DNA of 64,000 nucleotides from Bacteroidales bacterium (GCA_012519055.1 JAAYQU010000046.1:42388-106387); one strand, 5' to 3'; positions 19,166-28,587 are shown, counted from the first letter of the stretch. Notes: a model not told the origin generated them from the letters alone. Numbers and translations: made by a program.

Positions 19166-20314
19166 TTATTTATTAAAACAATCATTAAATTTCCACACGA
19201 ACCCAGTTTCAACATAATCGGCTGAACCAAAATGTGATTTTAATGCTACCATTAAACAAACTTGTTGTGTTACATCTACTTCTAAAATCCAACGATTAAA
19301 ATATATGCGATCCAAAGCATTGTAGAAATACAATCCCATTTGAATATTGAAGGTTATTTTCCCGAAATGCATTGACCAATTCGCATGACATGCAGGAGAA
19401 AAATTTTTTGCCAAACTTGGATTGGATATGCTGTCGGGAGCGATATAAAATTGTCCTGCACGATACTTGACGGATTTGCGCATACTGCCATCGTAAAGGA
19501 GATCAACTCCTCCGCCCCACGAGTTTGTGTGAGAAAATCTTTTACGGATAGTGTAGTGTATGTCAGCTACAAAATTTTTTGTTCCGTCAATCGGTGTTGC
19601 TTCTTTATATCCAAGACCAAAGTGTATTAAGTTTTCCCACTTTTTGGTTACTTTACTGACAGTTGTGTTACTAAGTTTTTGTCTATCATCTAACTTATGT
19701 TTGGCTCCGAACATTACAAAAAATGTATTAAGCCCCCAGTTGGGCATATCAGTGTTTCCGTTTGAATAGTGATTTAACCCAAAATCTAAACCTAACGATG
19801 TTTTGCTGGTTGGACGATATTCAATTCCAGAAGTAATAAGTAGAAATGCATTGAAGTGCGAACCGATTGCAGTGTTATTTGGATTTGTAACTGAGTGAAA
19901 TTTTTTGGATACATATCCAAGACCTGCTCCAAGATTGTAGTTCCATACAAATCTGTTAGTTTCTATTATCGGGATATCAAGGTATCCAAAGGCTGCATGA
20001 CCATATCCTAATATGCTTGGGTTGCTAAAATCAGAAATCATATATCCGACGCCTGCTGAGGGACATCTGTATGCTTTTTCCCAGTCGGAACTGCCGTTGA
20101 AACGCCAGCCAACACGTAGTTGTGCTCCTCGCGTATAGTCCTCTATAAAATATATCATTGACCTGTGATGAGCATACAAATATCCTGTGTAGGTAGATGC
20201 CTGAAAATAAATTGAGGGGCGCAAACTGTCTTCGACAGACTGAGAACGTGTAGTGGTAGTTAAAAGCAGTGATAATAATGAAAAAACAAAAAGTCGATAT
20301 TTATTGATAATCAT
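19166..20314 (-). CDS. PagL-like lipid A acyloxyacyl hydrolase, outer membrane
   Basis: PagL-type enzymes are outer-membrane beta barrels that remove the 3-O-acyl chain from lipid A. The 382-residue product has a signal peptide ending near residue 25 and alternating beta-strand patterns. The family signature HYSNGNTDMPNWGLN has catalytic His182 and Ser184 in the HxS arrangement. It is about twice as long as Pseudomonas PagL; the second half (after ~210) is a further predicted barrel or strand-rich region. It is last in a run of minus-strand genes with an MsbA-type exporter and a glycosyltransferase, which supports an LPS role. Confidence 0.8.
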   Translation of the reverse strand: MIINKYRLFVFSLLSLLLTTTTRSQSVEDSLRPSIYFQASTYTGYLYAHHRSMIYFIEDYTRGAQLRVGWRFNGSSDWEKAYRCPSAGVGYMISDFSNPSILGYGHAAFGYLDIPIIETNRFVWNYNLGAGLGYVSKKFHSVTNPNNTAIGSHFNAFLLITSGIEYRPTSKTSLGLDFGLNHYSNGNTDMPNWGLNTFFVMFGAKHKLDDRQKLSNTTVSKVTKKWENLIHFGLGYKEATPIDGTKNFVADIHYTIRKRFSHTNSWGGGVDLLYDGSMRKSVKYRAGQFYIAPDSISNPSLAKNFSPACHANWSMHFGKITFNIQMGLYFYNALDRIYFNRWILEVDVTQQVCLMVALKSHFGSADYVETGFVWKFNDCFNK

Positions 20315-20383
20315 CGTGTTTATACCGTTTGTAATATTTACATCGTAAAAAATTGTATATCAGAAGTATTTTTCATGCTAAGC

Positions 20384-21169
20384 TTACTGATTTATATATA
20401 GTTTGCCCTTTCCGTAGCTTTCTCCTTTGATATGCTCTATTCCCCCATTTTGATAAATATTACCGTTTCTATAAATTTTCCAATTCAACTCTTTTTGTGC
20501 ACTTGTGTAGCAGTGTCCATTCGACAATTGGTTACATTGAACCTTTGTGGCGAAAAGTTCAGTTGCATCAATAGTTGCTAATCCGCGATTGTAAATGTAT
20601 AGATAGTTAGTGTTACCACTAAGCATATACTTCCCACTACAATCATTTATTTTAATCTCAATGTTTTCGGCGATTAGTTTTAAATTGCAGTCTCCCATAT
20701 CGCCTTTTTGCGAAAACAAAAAACTCTGAACACGCATTGTATCAGTGAAATAGACCCGCGCTGCTTCTGTAATCTCAATTTCGGTAAGCAAGTTTGTGTG
20801 CAAATAAACTTTTATAGTTCTGTATCCTTGTGTTGCTATTACTTTAGCAGTATTGTCTAATGTTAGCTTGAGATTAACACTATCATATAAAGTTTTTATT
20901 GTTTTGGCTTGATTTTCACCACACTCTATTATAAGTTGATTAGTAGAATCGGGTGTTACATAAACATCAAACACATCGTTAATTGTTAACGACTTAACTT
21001 CACCAATAGATATTTCATTGATAACAATATCGCCTTCAGCTGGATAAATAAGTTGACAAGATTGTATATAAAACATTGCTAACAAGACACTTAACATGCA
21101 TCTCGCACTTAAAATAGCCTTTCTTACCTTATTTATGAAAAAACCAATGTGTATATTTTTATTTTTCAA
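20384..21169 (-). CDS. putative lipoprotein with GIN-type (DUF2807-like) beta-helix domain
   Basis: The 261-residue product begins with basic residues, then a hydrophobic run ending in a lipobox-like YIQSC (Cys38), suggesting export and lipidation. The rest is beta-strand-rich and resembles the 'head GIN' auto-transporter adhesin-like domain of Bacteroidetes: early FDVYV strands, a middle IEITEAARVYF, and repeated polar turns. No catalytic motif is visible. It starts 7 bp after another GIN-domain gene, so the pair probably arose by duplication and is cotranscribed. Function is unknown. Confidence 0.7.
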   Translation of the reverse strand: MKNKNIHIGFFINKVRKAILSARCMLSVLLAMFYIQSCQLIYPAEGDIVINEISIGEVKSLTINDVFDVYVTPDSTNQLIIECGENQAKTIKTLYDSVNLKLTLDNTAKVIATQGYRTIKVYLHTNLLTEIEITEAARVYFTDTMRVQSFLFSQKGDMGDCNLKLIAENIEIKINDCSGKYMLSGNTNYLYIYNRGLATIDATELFATKVQCNQLSNGHCYTSAQKELNWKIYRNGNIYQNGGIEHIKGESYGKGKLYINQ

Positions 21170-21176
21170 ATAATTG

Positions 21177-22082
21177 CTAATCGTTAATTGTTAAACTTCC
21201 TGCTTTACTAACGCTTTTCTTTACATTTTGCGGATTACCATAACATACTATGTCGCTTGCACCTGAAACGGAAATGTTAAGATTATCGGTTACATATACA
21301 TTGCCATCGGAAGAACCCGAAAAACTGGCTTCGCAAATCTGCGATACCAACCCTTTCGCTATTACGTCGCTTGAACCACTTGAGCTTAGTTTCAAACATT
21401 TAGATTTCCCCGATAAATATGCATCACTTGAACCGGTAAGGGTAATTTGGCACTGCTCAGCATCAATATCATGTAAAACAACATCGCTCGAACCACTTGC
21501 GTTTACAAATATTTCTGTTGCAGACAAGAATCGAATCTTGGAATTACAGCTGCCTGAAAATCGACCATCGAATGAGCTACATTTAAGCAATAGATTCTCC
21601 AAATCGGAGCTTCCACTCATTTTTACCTTAAAATTCTTAGTTTCAAGAGGTGTTTCAAAAATAACATCTACGCTACCCGATGCATTCAATCCCGCTAATT
21701 CAGTAATAGTAATGTAAGCTTTTCGGATTATTCGAGAATCGTTATTCCAACTATTCTCAAAACCCTGATAAAACATTCTCAAAATATCCCAAAAACCGTA
21801 TATTATTAATTGATTTTCAGACCGTTCGACTGGCTTACTAGAGATGTTTAACACACCTTCTTTCACTTCAATAACAACATATTCGACAAACTCCTCACTT
21901 ACTTCAATTGAAACGCTTTGCAAATTAGCCTGTTTGATAATTACATCCCAAGCACCCGAAGCGTTGATAGATGTAAAGTTATCTACATTAATATTTTTCT
22001 TTACTATTCTGCTATCTTGCGCCGATACGTATTCTATTGCAAATGCAACAAGAATAACTGTTAAAAAAGTTTTTGCTTTCAT
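21177..22082 (-). CDS. secreted GIN-domain (DUF2807) protein with SGSSD repeats
   Basis: The 301-residue product has a cleavable signal (MKAKTFLTVILVAFAIEYVS, cleaved before AQD). It has two tandem DUF2807-like segments, each opening with INASGAWDVI or LNASGSVDVI. Then comes a ladder of turns SGSSD/TGSSD/ASGSSDV spaced 15-25 residues apart, as expected for a right-handed beta-helix with regular turns. No enzyme motif is visible. Such proteins are common in Bacteroidetes but uncharacterised; surface adhesion or scaffolding is a guess. Confidence 0.8.
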   Translation of the reverse strand: MKAKTFLTVILVAFAIEYVSAQDSRIVKKNINVDNFTSINASGAWDVIIKQANLQSVSIEVSEEFVEYVVIEVKEGVLNISSKPVERSENQLIIYGFWDILRMFYQGFENSWNNDSRIIRKAYITITELAGLNASGSVDVIFETPLETKNFKVKMSGSSDLENLLLKCSSFDGRFSGSCNSKIRFLSATEIFVNASGSSDVVLHDIDAEQCQITLTGSSDAYLSGKSKCLKLSSSGSSDVIAKGLVSQICEASFSGSSDGNVYVTDNLNISVSGASDIVCYGNPQNVKKSVSKAGSLTIND

Positions 22083-22096
22083 TTCTGTAAACTATT

Positions 22097-22112
22097 AATT
22101 GTTAATTGCTTT
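22097..22112. repeat. copy of a short dispersed intergenic repeat
   Basis: The 16 bases AATTGTTAATTGCTTT recur exactly at 26303-26318, and looser versions occur near 21175, 28570 and 56190. All lie at gene ends or in gaps. This copy overlaps the stop codon of the glycosyltransferase gene. Confidence 0.4.
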
Positions 22113-22989
22113 TTCCTTTATATATCAAATAGTTCTTGTACTCCGTAGAAATGCCAAAAACATTGTTGAGTACCTCTTTTATACGTTGTTTAAATGTTTT
22201 TCGCTCAAACGAAATATCGTATTCAAATTTCCAATTTTTCGCATTTATTCTATCTAACATAACTTTCGGATGCGTTTCTTCAAATAGAGCAAGTTGGTCG
22301 ATATTTGACAAATAATCATATTCGGGTGCTTTTACAACGTTTTGCTCGATCCATTGGTCATCGTGCCACATTTTGTGAAAGTTCTCCTGTTTTTTCTGCA
22401 TCGCACGAGGATCTTTAACCCACCCATAATGAAACATATAAGCATCAATGGGTACTACGATTAATTTTTGGTTATTATCCTTACGAAAACCTTGCGCGTC
22501 GCGGTATGAGTATATGTTTTTGTTGTTTTTTATTACTCTGATTTCGTTTCTATACCATTTCAATGAGCTTCCAACATAATCATACGAGCCGTAAAAATGT
22601 TTGTACTTAAAGAGTAGTCCGTCAACTTCCGGATTATCTTTGTATTTGAACATTGCTGATTTAATGGTATCTAAATATTTTTCATGTACAACCTCGTCAC
22701 CCTGAATGTAAAAAGCCCAATCTGTATCGGTTTCAATTGCTGCAAAAGCCTTATTTGTCTCATCTGCCAAAACTTTTCCACCTTCGCGCAATGAGTCATC
22801 CCAAACGGTTTCAATGATTTTTATTTTAGATGCGTCGATGTTCCGAATCAAATCAAGTGTAGAATCTTCGGATTTTCCGACCGCTACAACAAAATCATCA
22901 CATATTGGAAGTATAGATTTGATAGCCTCAACAACAGGGTAATCATATTTTACAGCGTTTCTGATAAAGGTAAAGCCTGTAACTTTCAT
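22102..22989 (-). CDS. glycosyltransferase, family 2-like
   Basis: The 295-residue product starts MKVTGFTFIRNA. It has the opening of a GT2-like nucleotide-sugar-binding fold (ESI-type strand and the FVVAVGKSEDSTLDLI turn), followed by WAFYIQGDEVVHEKY, where the DxD-like position is GDE. No membrane segments are seen. The ATG at 22987-22989 was chosen because the longer frame would run 82 bases into the upstream ABC transporter gene. It lies 16 bp after that gene. The donor and acceptor are unknown, and the neighbours suggest surface glycan or LPS. Confidence 0.82.
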   Translation of the reverse strand: MKVTGFTFIRNAVKYDYPVVEAIKSILPICDDFVVAVGKSEDSTLDLIRNIDASKIKIIETVWDDSLREGGKVLADETNKAFAAIETDTDWAFYIQGDEVVHEKYLDTIKSAMFKYKDNPEVDGLLFKYKHFYGSYDYVGSSLKWYRNEIRVIKNNKNIYSYRDAQGFRKDNNQKLIVVPIDAYMFHYGWVKDPRAMQKKQENFHKMWHDDQWIEQNVVKAPEYDYLSNIDQLALFEETHPKVMLDRINAKNWKFEYDISFERKTFKQRIKEVLNNVFGISTEYKNYLIYKGKSN

Positions 22990-23005
22990 TTTCGCAATTT
23001 TATAT

Positions 23006-24832
23006 TTATTCTGCAAAGGTTTGTAAATCGTATAGCTTTTTGTAAACACCGTTAAGTGCAAGTAACTGCTCATGAGAGCCTTGTTCAACTATTTCTCCCT
23101 CTTGCATAACGCAAATCACGTCTGCGTGGACGATTGTTGACAACCTGTGGGCAATTATTATTGAAGTTCTGTTTTTCATTACGCGAGTAATAGCCTCTTG
23201 CACAAGCCTTTCTGATTCCGTATCAAGTGCTGATGTAGCTTCGTCTAAAATCAATATTGGAGGATTTGCCAAAATCGCTCTTGCAATGCTTATACGTTGC
23301 CGCTGACCTCCACTAAGCTTGCTTCCTCGGTCACCGATGACGGTATCGTAACCATCGGGTGTTGCTTCAATAAATTCGTGGGCGTTGGCAATTTTTGCCG
23401 CTTCAACAACTTGCTCTTGGGTTGCGCCCTCAATGCCAAAGGCTATATTGTTAAATATGGTGTCGTTAAACAAAATAGGCTCTTGATTTACAATTCCCAT
23501 TTTCTCACGCAAATCGTGTGTTAAAATTGAACGAACATCCAAGCCATCAATTAGTATTTGACCCTCGTTAACATCGTGTAAACGTGGCAACAGATCAACC
23601 ATTGTTGATTTTCCGCTACCGCTTTGCCCAACAAGAGCTACTGTTTGTCCCTTGGGAATAGTTAGATTGACATTTTTTAAAACAAAATCATCGACATACT
23701 TGAACGAAACATTTCTGTATTCAATTTTCTCGTTAAAATCTGAAAACGTTTTAGGATCGTCTGGATTTTTGATTTTCTGTTCAGCTTGAATAATAAAATC
23801 AATACGCTCGGCTGATGCTAGTCCTTTTTGTATATTATAATAAGCATTTGAGAATGTTTTTGCAGGATTTATAATTTGAGAAAATACGATCAAATATCCT
23901 ATAAAATCTTGTGATGTAAGCTCTGATGTTCCGCTTAAAACCATTCTTCCTCCATACCACATAATAATTACAACTACCAAGGTTCCCAAAAACTCACTTA
24001 ATGGCGATGCTAAATCACGTCTGCGCCAAATGCGTGTTATAACACGGTTATAGCTTTCGTTATTGCTAATAAACTTATCGTTCATACGGTTTTGTGCATT
24101 AAAAACTTTAATAACACGCATGCCACTGAGAGTCTCTTCAATTATAGATATCAACCCTCCTAATTTATCTTGCGCTACTACCGATTTTTTACGCAAACTT
24201 TTACCAACACGCCCAATTATCAATCCTGTAAGTGGCAACAATATGAGCATAAATACCGATAGTTCAGGACTCAGATATATCAAAGCCGCCACATAAATAA
24301 TAATTGTCATGGGCTCTTTAAAAAGAATTTCAATCGACTGAACTATAGAAAACTCCACTTCGTTAACATCGTTTGTCATTCTTGAAATAATATCGCCTTT
24401 ACGTTCATTGGTAAAAAATCCCATGTGTAGCTTTAATAGCTTGCGATATACGGCGTTTCGCAAATCAACAATAATGCCTGTTCTAACACGAATCATAACG
24501 AAACGTGCTAAATAGAAAAATCCTGTTTTAAATAAAACCGCGATAACAACAAACACAGAGATAATCCAAAGTGCTTGTATTTTGCCCTCGTTTTGAATAA
24601 TGGTACTCAAAAAATAGTTAAAATTGTGCGATATCGACTCCATTGAAACCCCCCATGCGACAGGCTCTGTCACCAATGGCTGATTATCAAACAGTATCCC
24701 CAAAAAAGGAATTGCCATTGTAAACGAAAAAAGACTAAATATTATGGAGAAAATTATAAATATGCTGTGCCAAACTATGTATTTAGTATATTTTGGAAAC
24801 ACATATCTCAGTAAAGACTTGATTTTCTTCAT
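23006..24832 (-). CDS. MsbA-like ABC exporter (fused permease-ATPase)
   Basis: The 608-residue half-transporter has six membrane segments in residues ~15-330. The nucleotide-binding domain carries Walker A GQSGSGKST (~400), the signature LSGGQRQR (~507) and Walker B ILILDEATS (~527). This layout fits lipid A flippases of the MsbA type, which work as homodimers in the inner membrane, but drug or peptide exporters look alike. The following glycosyltransferase and PagL-like genes favour lipid A export. It follows purB by 12 bp. Confidence 0.88.
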   Translation of the reverse strand: MKKIKSLLRYVFPKYTKYIVWHSIFIIFSIIFSLFSFTMAIPFLGILFDNQPLVTEPVAWGVSMESISHNFNYFLSTIIQNEGKIQALWIISVFVVIAVLFKTGFFYLARFVMIRVRTGIIVDLRNAVYRKLLKLHMGFFTNERKGDIISRMTNDVNEVEFSIVQSIEILFKEPMTIIIYVAALIYLSPELSVFMLILLPLTGLIIGRVGKSLRKKSVVAQDKLGGLISIIEETLSGMRVIKVFNAQNRMNDKFISNNESYNRVITRIWRRRDLASPLSEFLGTLVVVIIMWYGGRMVLSGTSELTSQDFIGYLIVFSQIINPAKTFSNAYYNIQKGLASAERIDFIIQAEQKIKNPDDPKTFSDFNEKIEYRNVSFKYVDDFVLKNVNLTIPKGQTVALVGQSGSGKSTMVDLLPRLHDVNEGQILIDGLDVRSILTHDLREKMGIVNQEPILFNDTIFNNIAFGIEGATQEQVVEAAKIANAHEFIEATPDGYDTVIGDRGSKLSGGQRQRISIARAILANPPILILDEATSALDTESERLVQEAITRVMKNRTSIIIAHRLSTIVHADVICVMQEGEIVEQGSHEQLLALNGVYKKLYDLQTFAE

Positions 24833-24844
24833 TATAAGTTTTTA

Positions 24845-26197
24845 TTATGTAAGTTTAATTCCTGTGTAAGTTTGAGGGGTGAGTTTTAACAACTCCTCTT
24901 TTACTTTGTCGGAAACTTCTAAGGTTTCAATAAATTCGCGCATTGATTCACGCGTAATTTGCTCGTTTGTTCTCGTTAACTCTTTCAGTGTTTCGTATGG
25001 ATTAGGATAGTTCTCACGTCTCAAAATAGTTTGTATTCCCTCTGCAACAACGCTCCAGTTGTTCTCTAAATCAGAATTAAGTTTTTCGAAATTCAAAATA
25101 ACTTTACCCAATCCCCTTTGTATGCTTTTAAGAGCAATTACCGAATGTCCTAATGGTACCCCTATATTTCTCAAAACGGTCGAATCGGTTAAATCTCGCT
25201 GAAGACGACTGATAGGCAGTTTTTCCGATAAATGATTATAAAACGCATTAGCACAACCCAAATTTCCTTCGGCATTTTCAAAATCAATTGGATTAACCTT
25301 GTGTGGCATAGCCGATGAGCCAACTTCGCCCTTTTTTATTCGTTGTTTGAAATAATCCATTGAAATATACGTCCACATATCGCGACAAAAATCAATTAAT
25401 ATGACGTTTATACGGCTTAAGTTATCGAAAACAGTTGCCATATCATCATAATGCGATATTTGTGTGGTTGTTTGCAAACGTTCAAGTTTTAAAACATCGT
25501 GAACAAAATTGTTAGCAAACGCAACCCAATCAATATCAGGATATGCAGCAAAATGAGCATTAAAATTTCCCGTTGCTCCACCGAATTTACCACTTGCTGG
25601 AGTAATTTTCAATAGTTCACGTTGTTTTACTAAGCGTTCTACGAATACGGCAATCTCTTTACCCAAACGTGTTGGAGATGCGGGTTGTCCGTGGGTACGC
25701 GCGAGCATTGGCACCTCTTCCCATTCGGCAACTTTTAGCTCAAGGTCTGTTATTACGCTATTCAGAAGTGGATAGTAAACTTCGTTCACAGCATCGCGAA
25801 ATGCGGCAGGGAAAGCTGTATTGTTTATATCTTGCGATGTTAAACCGAAATGAATGAACTCCAAATATTTATCTAAGTTTAGATATTTGAGCCTATCTTT
25901 TATGTAGTACTCAACAGCCTTAACATCATGGTTTGTAACCTTTTCGATATCTTTAACCTCTTGTGCATCCTTTATGGTAAAATCTTGATATAGAAGCCTT
26001 AACTTTTCGTAATGATTTTTATCAAAACCTTTTAACTGAGGCAAAGGAAGTTCGCATAAAGCGATAAAGTATTCAATTTCAACCCATATACGATATTTAA
26101 TTATTGCATATTCGGACAAAAATTGTGATAAATCTTGTGTTTGAGAATGATATCGACCATCTATTGGCGAAATTGACATCAAAGAACTGTTATCCAT
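24845..26197 (-). CDS. purB: adenylosuccinate lyase
   Basis: PurB performs two steps of purine synthesis: SAICAR to AICAR plus fumarate, and adenylosuccinate to AMP plus fumarate. The 450-residue product has the fumarase-superfamily signature SSAMPHKVNPIDFENAEGN (~residue 295) with the flexible Ser loop, an early SPIDGRYHSQ, and LTSQDINNTAFP around residue 120. It is first in the apparent minus-strand operon leading to the MsbA and PagL-like genes, although metabolically unrelated to them. Confidence 0.95.
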   Translation of the reverse strand: MDNSSLMSISPIDGRYHSQTQDLSQFLSEYAIIKYRIWVEIEYFIALCELPLPQLKGFDKNHYEKLRLLYQDFTIKDAQEVKDIEKVTNHDVKAVEYYIKDRLKYLNLDKYLEFIHFGLTSQDINNTAFPAAFRDAVNEVYYPLLNSVITDLELKVAEWEEVPMLARTHGQPASPTRLGKEIAVFVERLVKQRELLKITPASGKFGGATGNFNAHFAAYPDIDWVAFANNFVHDVLKLERLQTTTQISHYDDMATVFDNLSRINVILIDFCRDMWTYISMDYFKQRIKKGEVGSSAMPHKVNPIDFENAEGNLGCANAFYNHLSEKLPISRLQRDLTDSTVLRNIGVPLGHSVIALKSIQRGLGKVILNFEKLNSDLENNWSVVAEGIQTILRRENYPNPYETLKELTRTNEQITRESMREFIETLEVSDKVKEELLKLTPQTYTGIKLT

Positions 26198-26213
26198 ATT
26201 TTCGTTTTTTTCA

Positions 26214-26221
26214 CAAAGATA
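26214..26221 (-). promoter_or_regulatory. -7 promoter element of purB
   Basis: TATCTTTG on the minus strand matches TAnnTTTG exactly. No clear -33 partner is present. The leader before purB would be about 10 nt. Confidence 0.45.
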
Positions 26222-26302
26222 ATTATTTATCGAGTTAAAAGTAAAAAGTACTTTTAACTTTCTCCTTCCACCTTTTACCTCAATTGCACATTGTTAATTA
26301 AT

Positions 26303-26318
26303 AATTGTTAATTGCTTT
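26303..26318. repeat. second exact copy of the dispersed intergenic repeat
   Basis: Identical 16 bases to those at 22097-22112. It is preceded by a purine/pyrimidine-biased stretch (26233-26282) whose complement resembles the GGAGCAAGGTACAAGGTAAA stretch at 56142-56161. Confidence 0.4.
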
Positions 26319-26321
26319 AGC

Positions 26322-26329
26322 TATCTTTG
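26322..26329 (+). promoter_or_regulatory. -7 promoter element of mqnA
   Basis: TATCTTTG matches TAnnTTTG exactly and lies 21 bp before the ATG of mqnA. The -33 element is not obvious. Confidence 0.5.
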
Positions 26330-26350
26330 TAGCATTAATTTATTATTTTT

Positions 26351-27121
26351 ATGCAAAATAAACGTATTGATATTTCTGTTGTTTCGTATGCAAATACTTG
26401 GCCCATGCTTTACGGCATTGAAAATTTTCCCGATGCGAAAAACAGATTAAATCCTGTGCTCGATTTTCCTGCAAACTGTGCCAAAAAGATTATATCAGGC
26501 AAGGCTTCAATGGGATTGCTTCCTGTTGGCGGTTTACTGTCAACACAAGATTATAGAATTGTTACTAAATTTTGTATCGGTGCCGACAGTCACGTCCAAA
26601 CGGTAATGTTGTTCAGTAATATTGAACTATCTAAGGTAAAAAATATCATACTCGATTATCAATCAGCAACCTCTGTACTTCTAGCAAGGATTTTAGTCAA
26701 ACACTTTTGGAAATTAAACGTTAACTTTAAGCTTTTAACATCCGATACCAATATCGAGCAAATACCAAATGATAGCGCAGTTCTAATAATCGGTGACAGA
26801 TGTTTTGGGTTGAAAAACAGGTATCAATATTCAACCGATTTAGCCACCGAATGGAACAAGTTTACTGGACATCCTTTTGCTTTTGCGGTATGGGTGGCGA
26901 ACAAAAACGTTTCGGAAGATACAATTCAAATCTTGGAAAAGGCAATAGAATGGGGCATAAATAATCTCGATGATGCCATAAAAACTTACAACAAAACAAA
27001 CAATCCCGATTTTCAAAGCATAAAAAAATATCTGACCGATTGTATAAAATATGAACTTACAGACGAAAGGCACAAGGCAATCGAAAAATATATAACTTTG
27101 GCAAAAGATTTAAACATATAA
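26351..27121 (+). CDS. mqnA: chorismate dehydratase (futalosine menaquinone pathway)
   Basis: MqnA converts chorismate to 3-enolpyruvylbenzoate, the first step of the futalosine route to menaquinone. The 256-residue product has the family opening SVVSYANTWPMLYGI and SMGLLPVGGLL. It continues in the type II periplasmic-binding-protein-like fold used by MqnA/MqnD, but with no signal peptide, as expected for the cytosolic enzyme. No other mqn genes are nearby. MqnD is the closest alternative; the N-terminal motif favours MqnA. Confidence 0.85.
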   Translation: MQNKRIDISVVSYANTWPMLYGIENFPDAKNRLNPVLDFPANCAKKIISGKASMGLLPVGGLLSTQDYRIVTKFCIGADSHVQTVMLFSNIELSKVKNIILDYQSATSVLLARILVKHFWKLNVNFKLLTSDTNIEQIPNDSAVLIIGDRCFGLKNRYQYSTDLATEWNKFTGHPFAFAVWVANKNVSEDTIQILEKAIEWGINNLDDAIKTYNKTNNPDFQSIKKYLTDCIKYELTDERHKAIEKYITLAKDLNI

Positions 27122-27135
27122 GCAGATATAAACAA

Positions 27136-28536
27136 ATGAAGTCACTGATAATAACCACTTTATTAGTTTTAACAACAGTAATTGGTATAGGAAACGATAT
27201 TGCAACCGATACTCTACGTGTTTATCAATTCGAGCTTTTAGAGGATATCGGTGCCGGCTCGTGGCGAAAAACCAAAAAGGCAATGAAAGAGGCTGCCGAC
27301 TCGGATGCAGGTCTGATTCTAATACACATGAATACCTACGGCGGACTTTTAAATGCAGCCGACAGTATTCGTACTGCCATTCTGAACAGTGATATACCTG
27401 TTTGGGTGTTTATTGACAACAACGCAGCATCTGCAGGGGCACTGATTTCCATTGCGGCTGATAAGATATTTATGAAACCCGGTGGAAACATTGGCTCGGC
27501 TACGGTTGTAAATCAAACTGGTGAACCACTGCCCGATAAATACCAAAGTTTTATGCGCTCGTTAATGCGAGCGACAGCCGAATCGCACGGGGCTGACACT
27601 ATTATCGTAAAAAAGGACACAACCATTGTTTGGAAGCGCGACCCGCATATAGCCGAAGCTATGGTCGATCCGGACATAGAAATTGAAGGCATTTCGCCCA
27701 AGGGTAAAGTTCTTGCATTTACAACAAAAGAGGCTATTAAACACAAATATTGTGAGGGCGAAGCTAACAGTATCAATGAAATTTTAGACAAACAAGCAAC
27801 ACAACCATACGTTATAAAAAAACAGGAACTAAGGCCTATAGATCACATTATTCATTTCTTTATCAATCCAGTAGTTCAAGGATTATTGATAATGTTAATA
27901 ATTGGCGGGATATACTTTGAATTGCAAACGCCCGGGATTGGATTCCCTCTTTTTGTATCTATAATGGCAACAATACTCTATTTCCTTCCGCTTTACGTTG
28001 AGGGCATTGCTGCATACTGGGAGATAATAATTTTTGCTGTTGGGTTAATACTGCTAATTATAGAGATATTTGCTATCCCCGGATTTGGTGTTCTGGGAAT
28101 TTCAGGAATAATTTTAATGATTGTCGGGCTTGCAATGGCAATGGTTGACAGACTTGAATTTGAGTATATGCCGATATTGTGGAGCGTTTTAGGCAAAGCG
28201 TTTTTTATAGTTACAACAACATCTGCAATATCACTTTTTGTGAGTATTTGGCTTGGGGGCAAACTTTTCAAATCGTCACGTTTTTCACAACTCGCACTCA
28301 ATACGGTTCAGAATACAGATGAAGGATACATCGGAATTGACAATTCTATTATAGAGATACAGGGAAAAACCGGTGTTGCTAACACTGATCTACGACCATC
28401 GGGAACTATAGAGATAGAAGGGAAATTTTATGATGCTATGGCAAAAGATGGCTTTATTGAAGCTGGCACTAAGATACGTGTTGTTGAAGTTAAAATGGCA
28501 CAACTGTACGTTAAACCAATGAACAATGTGCAATGA
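27136..28536 (+). CDS. NfeD-family membrane protein with ClpP-class serine protease domain
   Basis: These proteins combine a truncated-SppA-like protease with an NfeD membrane module and are linked to membrane quality control and stomatin-like partners. The 466-residue product has a signal/anchor at 1-20 and a ClpP-fold region at ~30-230. The likely nucleophile Ser lies in NNAASAGALISIAAD (~residue 100) and the glycine-rich GGNIGSATVV follows. Four to five membrane helices occupy ~250-380, then a C-terminal OB-like NfeD domain (GKTGVANTDLRPSGTIEIEG). It starts 14 bp after mqnA. No stomatin gene is adjacent here. Confidence 0.87.
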   Translation: MKSLIITTLLVLTTVIGIGNDIATDTLRVYQFELLEDIGAGSWRKTKKAMKEAADSDAGLILIHMNTYGGLLNAADSIRTAILNSDIPVWVFIDNNAASAGALISIAADKIFMKPGGNIGSATVVNQTGEPLPDKYQSFMRSLMRATAESHGADTIIVKKDTTIVWKRDPHIAEAMVDPDIEIEGISPKGKVLAFTTKEAIKHKYCEGEANSINEILDKQATQPYVIKKQELRPIDHIIHFFINPVVQGLLIMLIIGGIYFELQTPGIGFPLFVSIMATILYFLPLYVEGIAAYWEIIIFAVGLILLIIEIFAIPGFGVLGISGIILMIVGLAMAMVDRLEFEYMPILWSVLGKAFFIVTTTSAISLFVSIWLGGKLFKSSRFSQLALNTVQNTDEGYIGIDNSIIEIQGKTGVANTDLRPSGTIEIEGKFYDAMAKDGFIEAGTKIRVVEVKMAQLYVKPMNNVQ

Positions 28537-28567
28537 ACAATGAACAATTATTTCATTGCACATTGTT
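28522..28567. terminator. bidirectional hairpin between nfeD-like gene and rodA
   Basis: A perfect 16-bp inverted repeat (AACAATGTGCAATGAA and complement) with a 14-nt AT-rich loop begins in the last codons of the NfeD gene and lies between two convergent genes. There is no strong U-tract on either side. It may serve both transcripts. Confidence 0.55.
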
Positions 28568-28587
28568 TATTGCTAATTACTAATTGA

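Noticed and set aside
21250..21717. A 155-codon plus-strand frame with repeated LEP motifs
   Set aside because: The repeats are the reverse reading of the SGSSD ladder in the GIN protein on the other strand.
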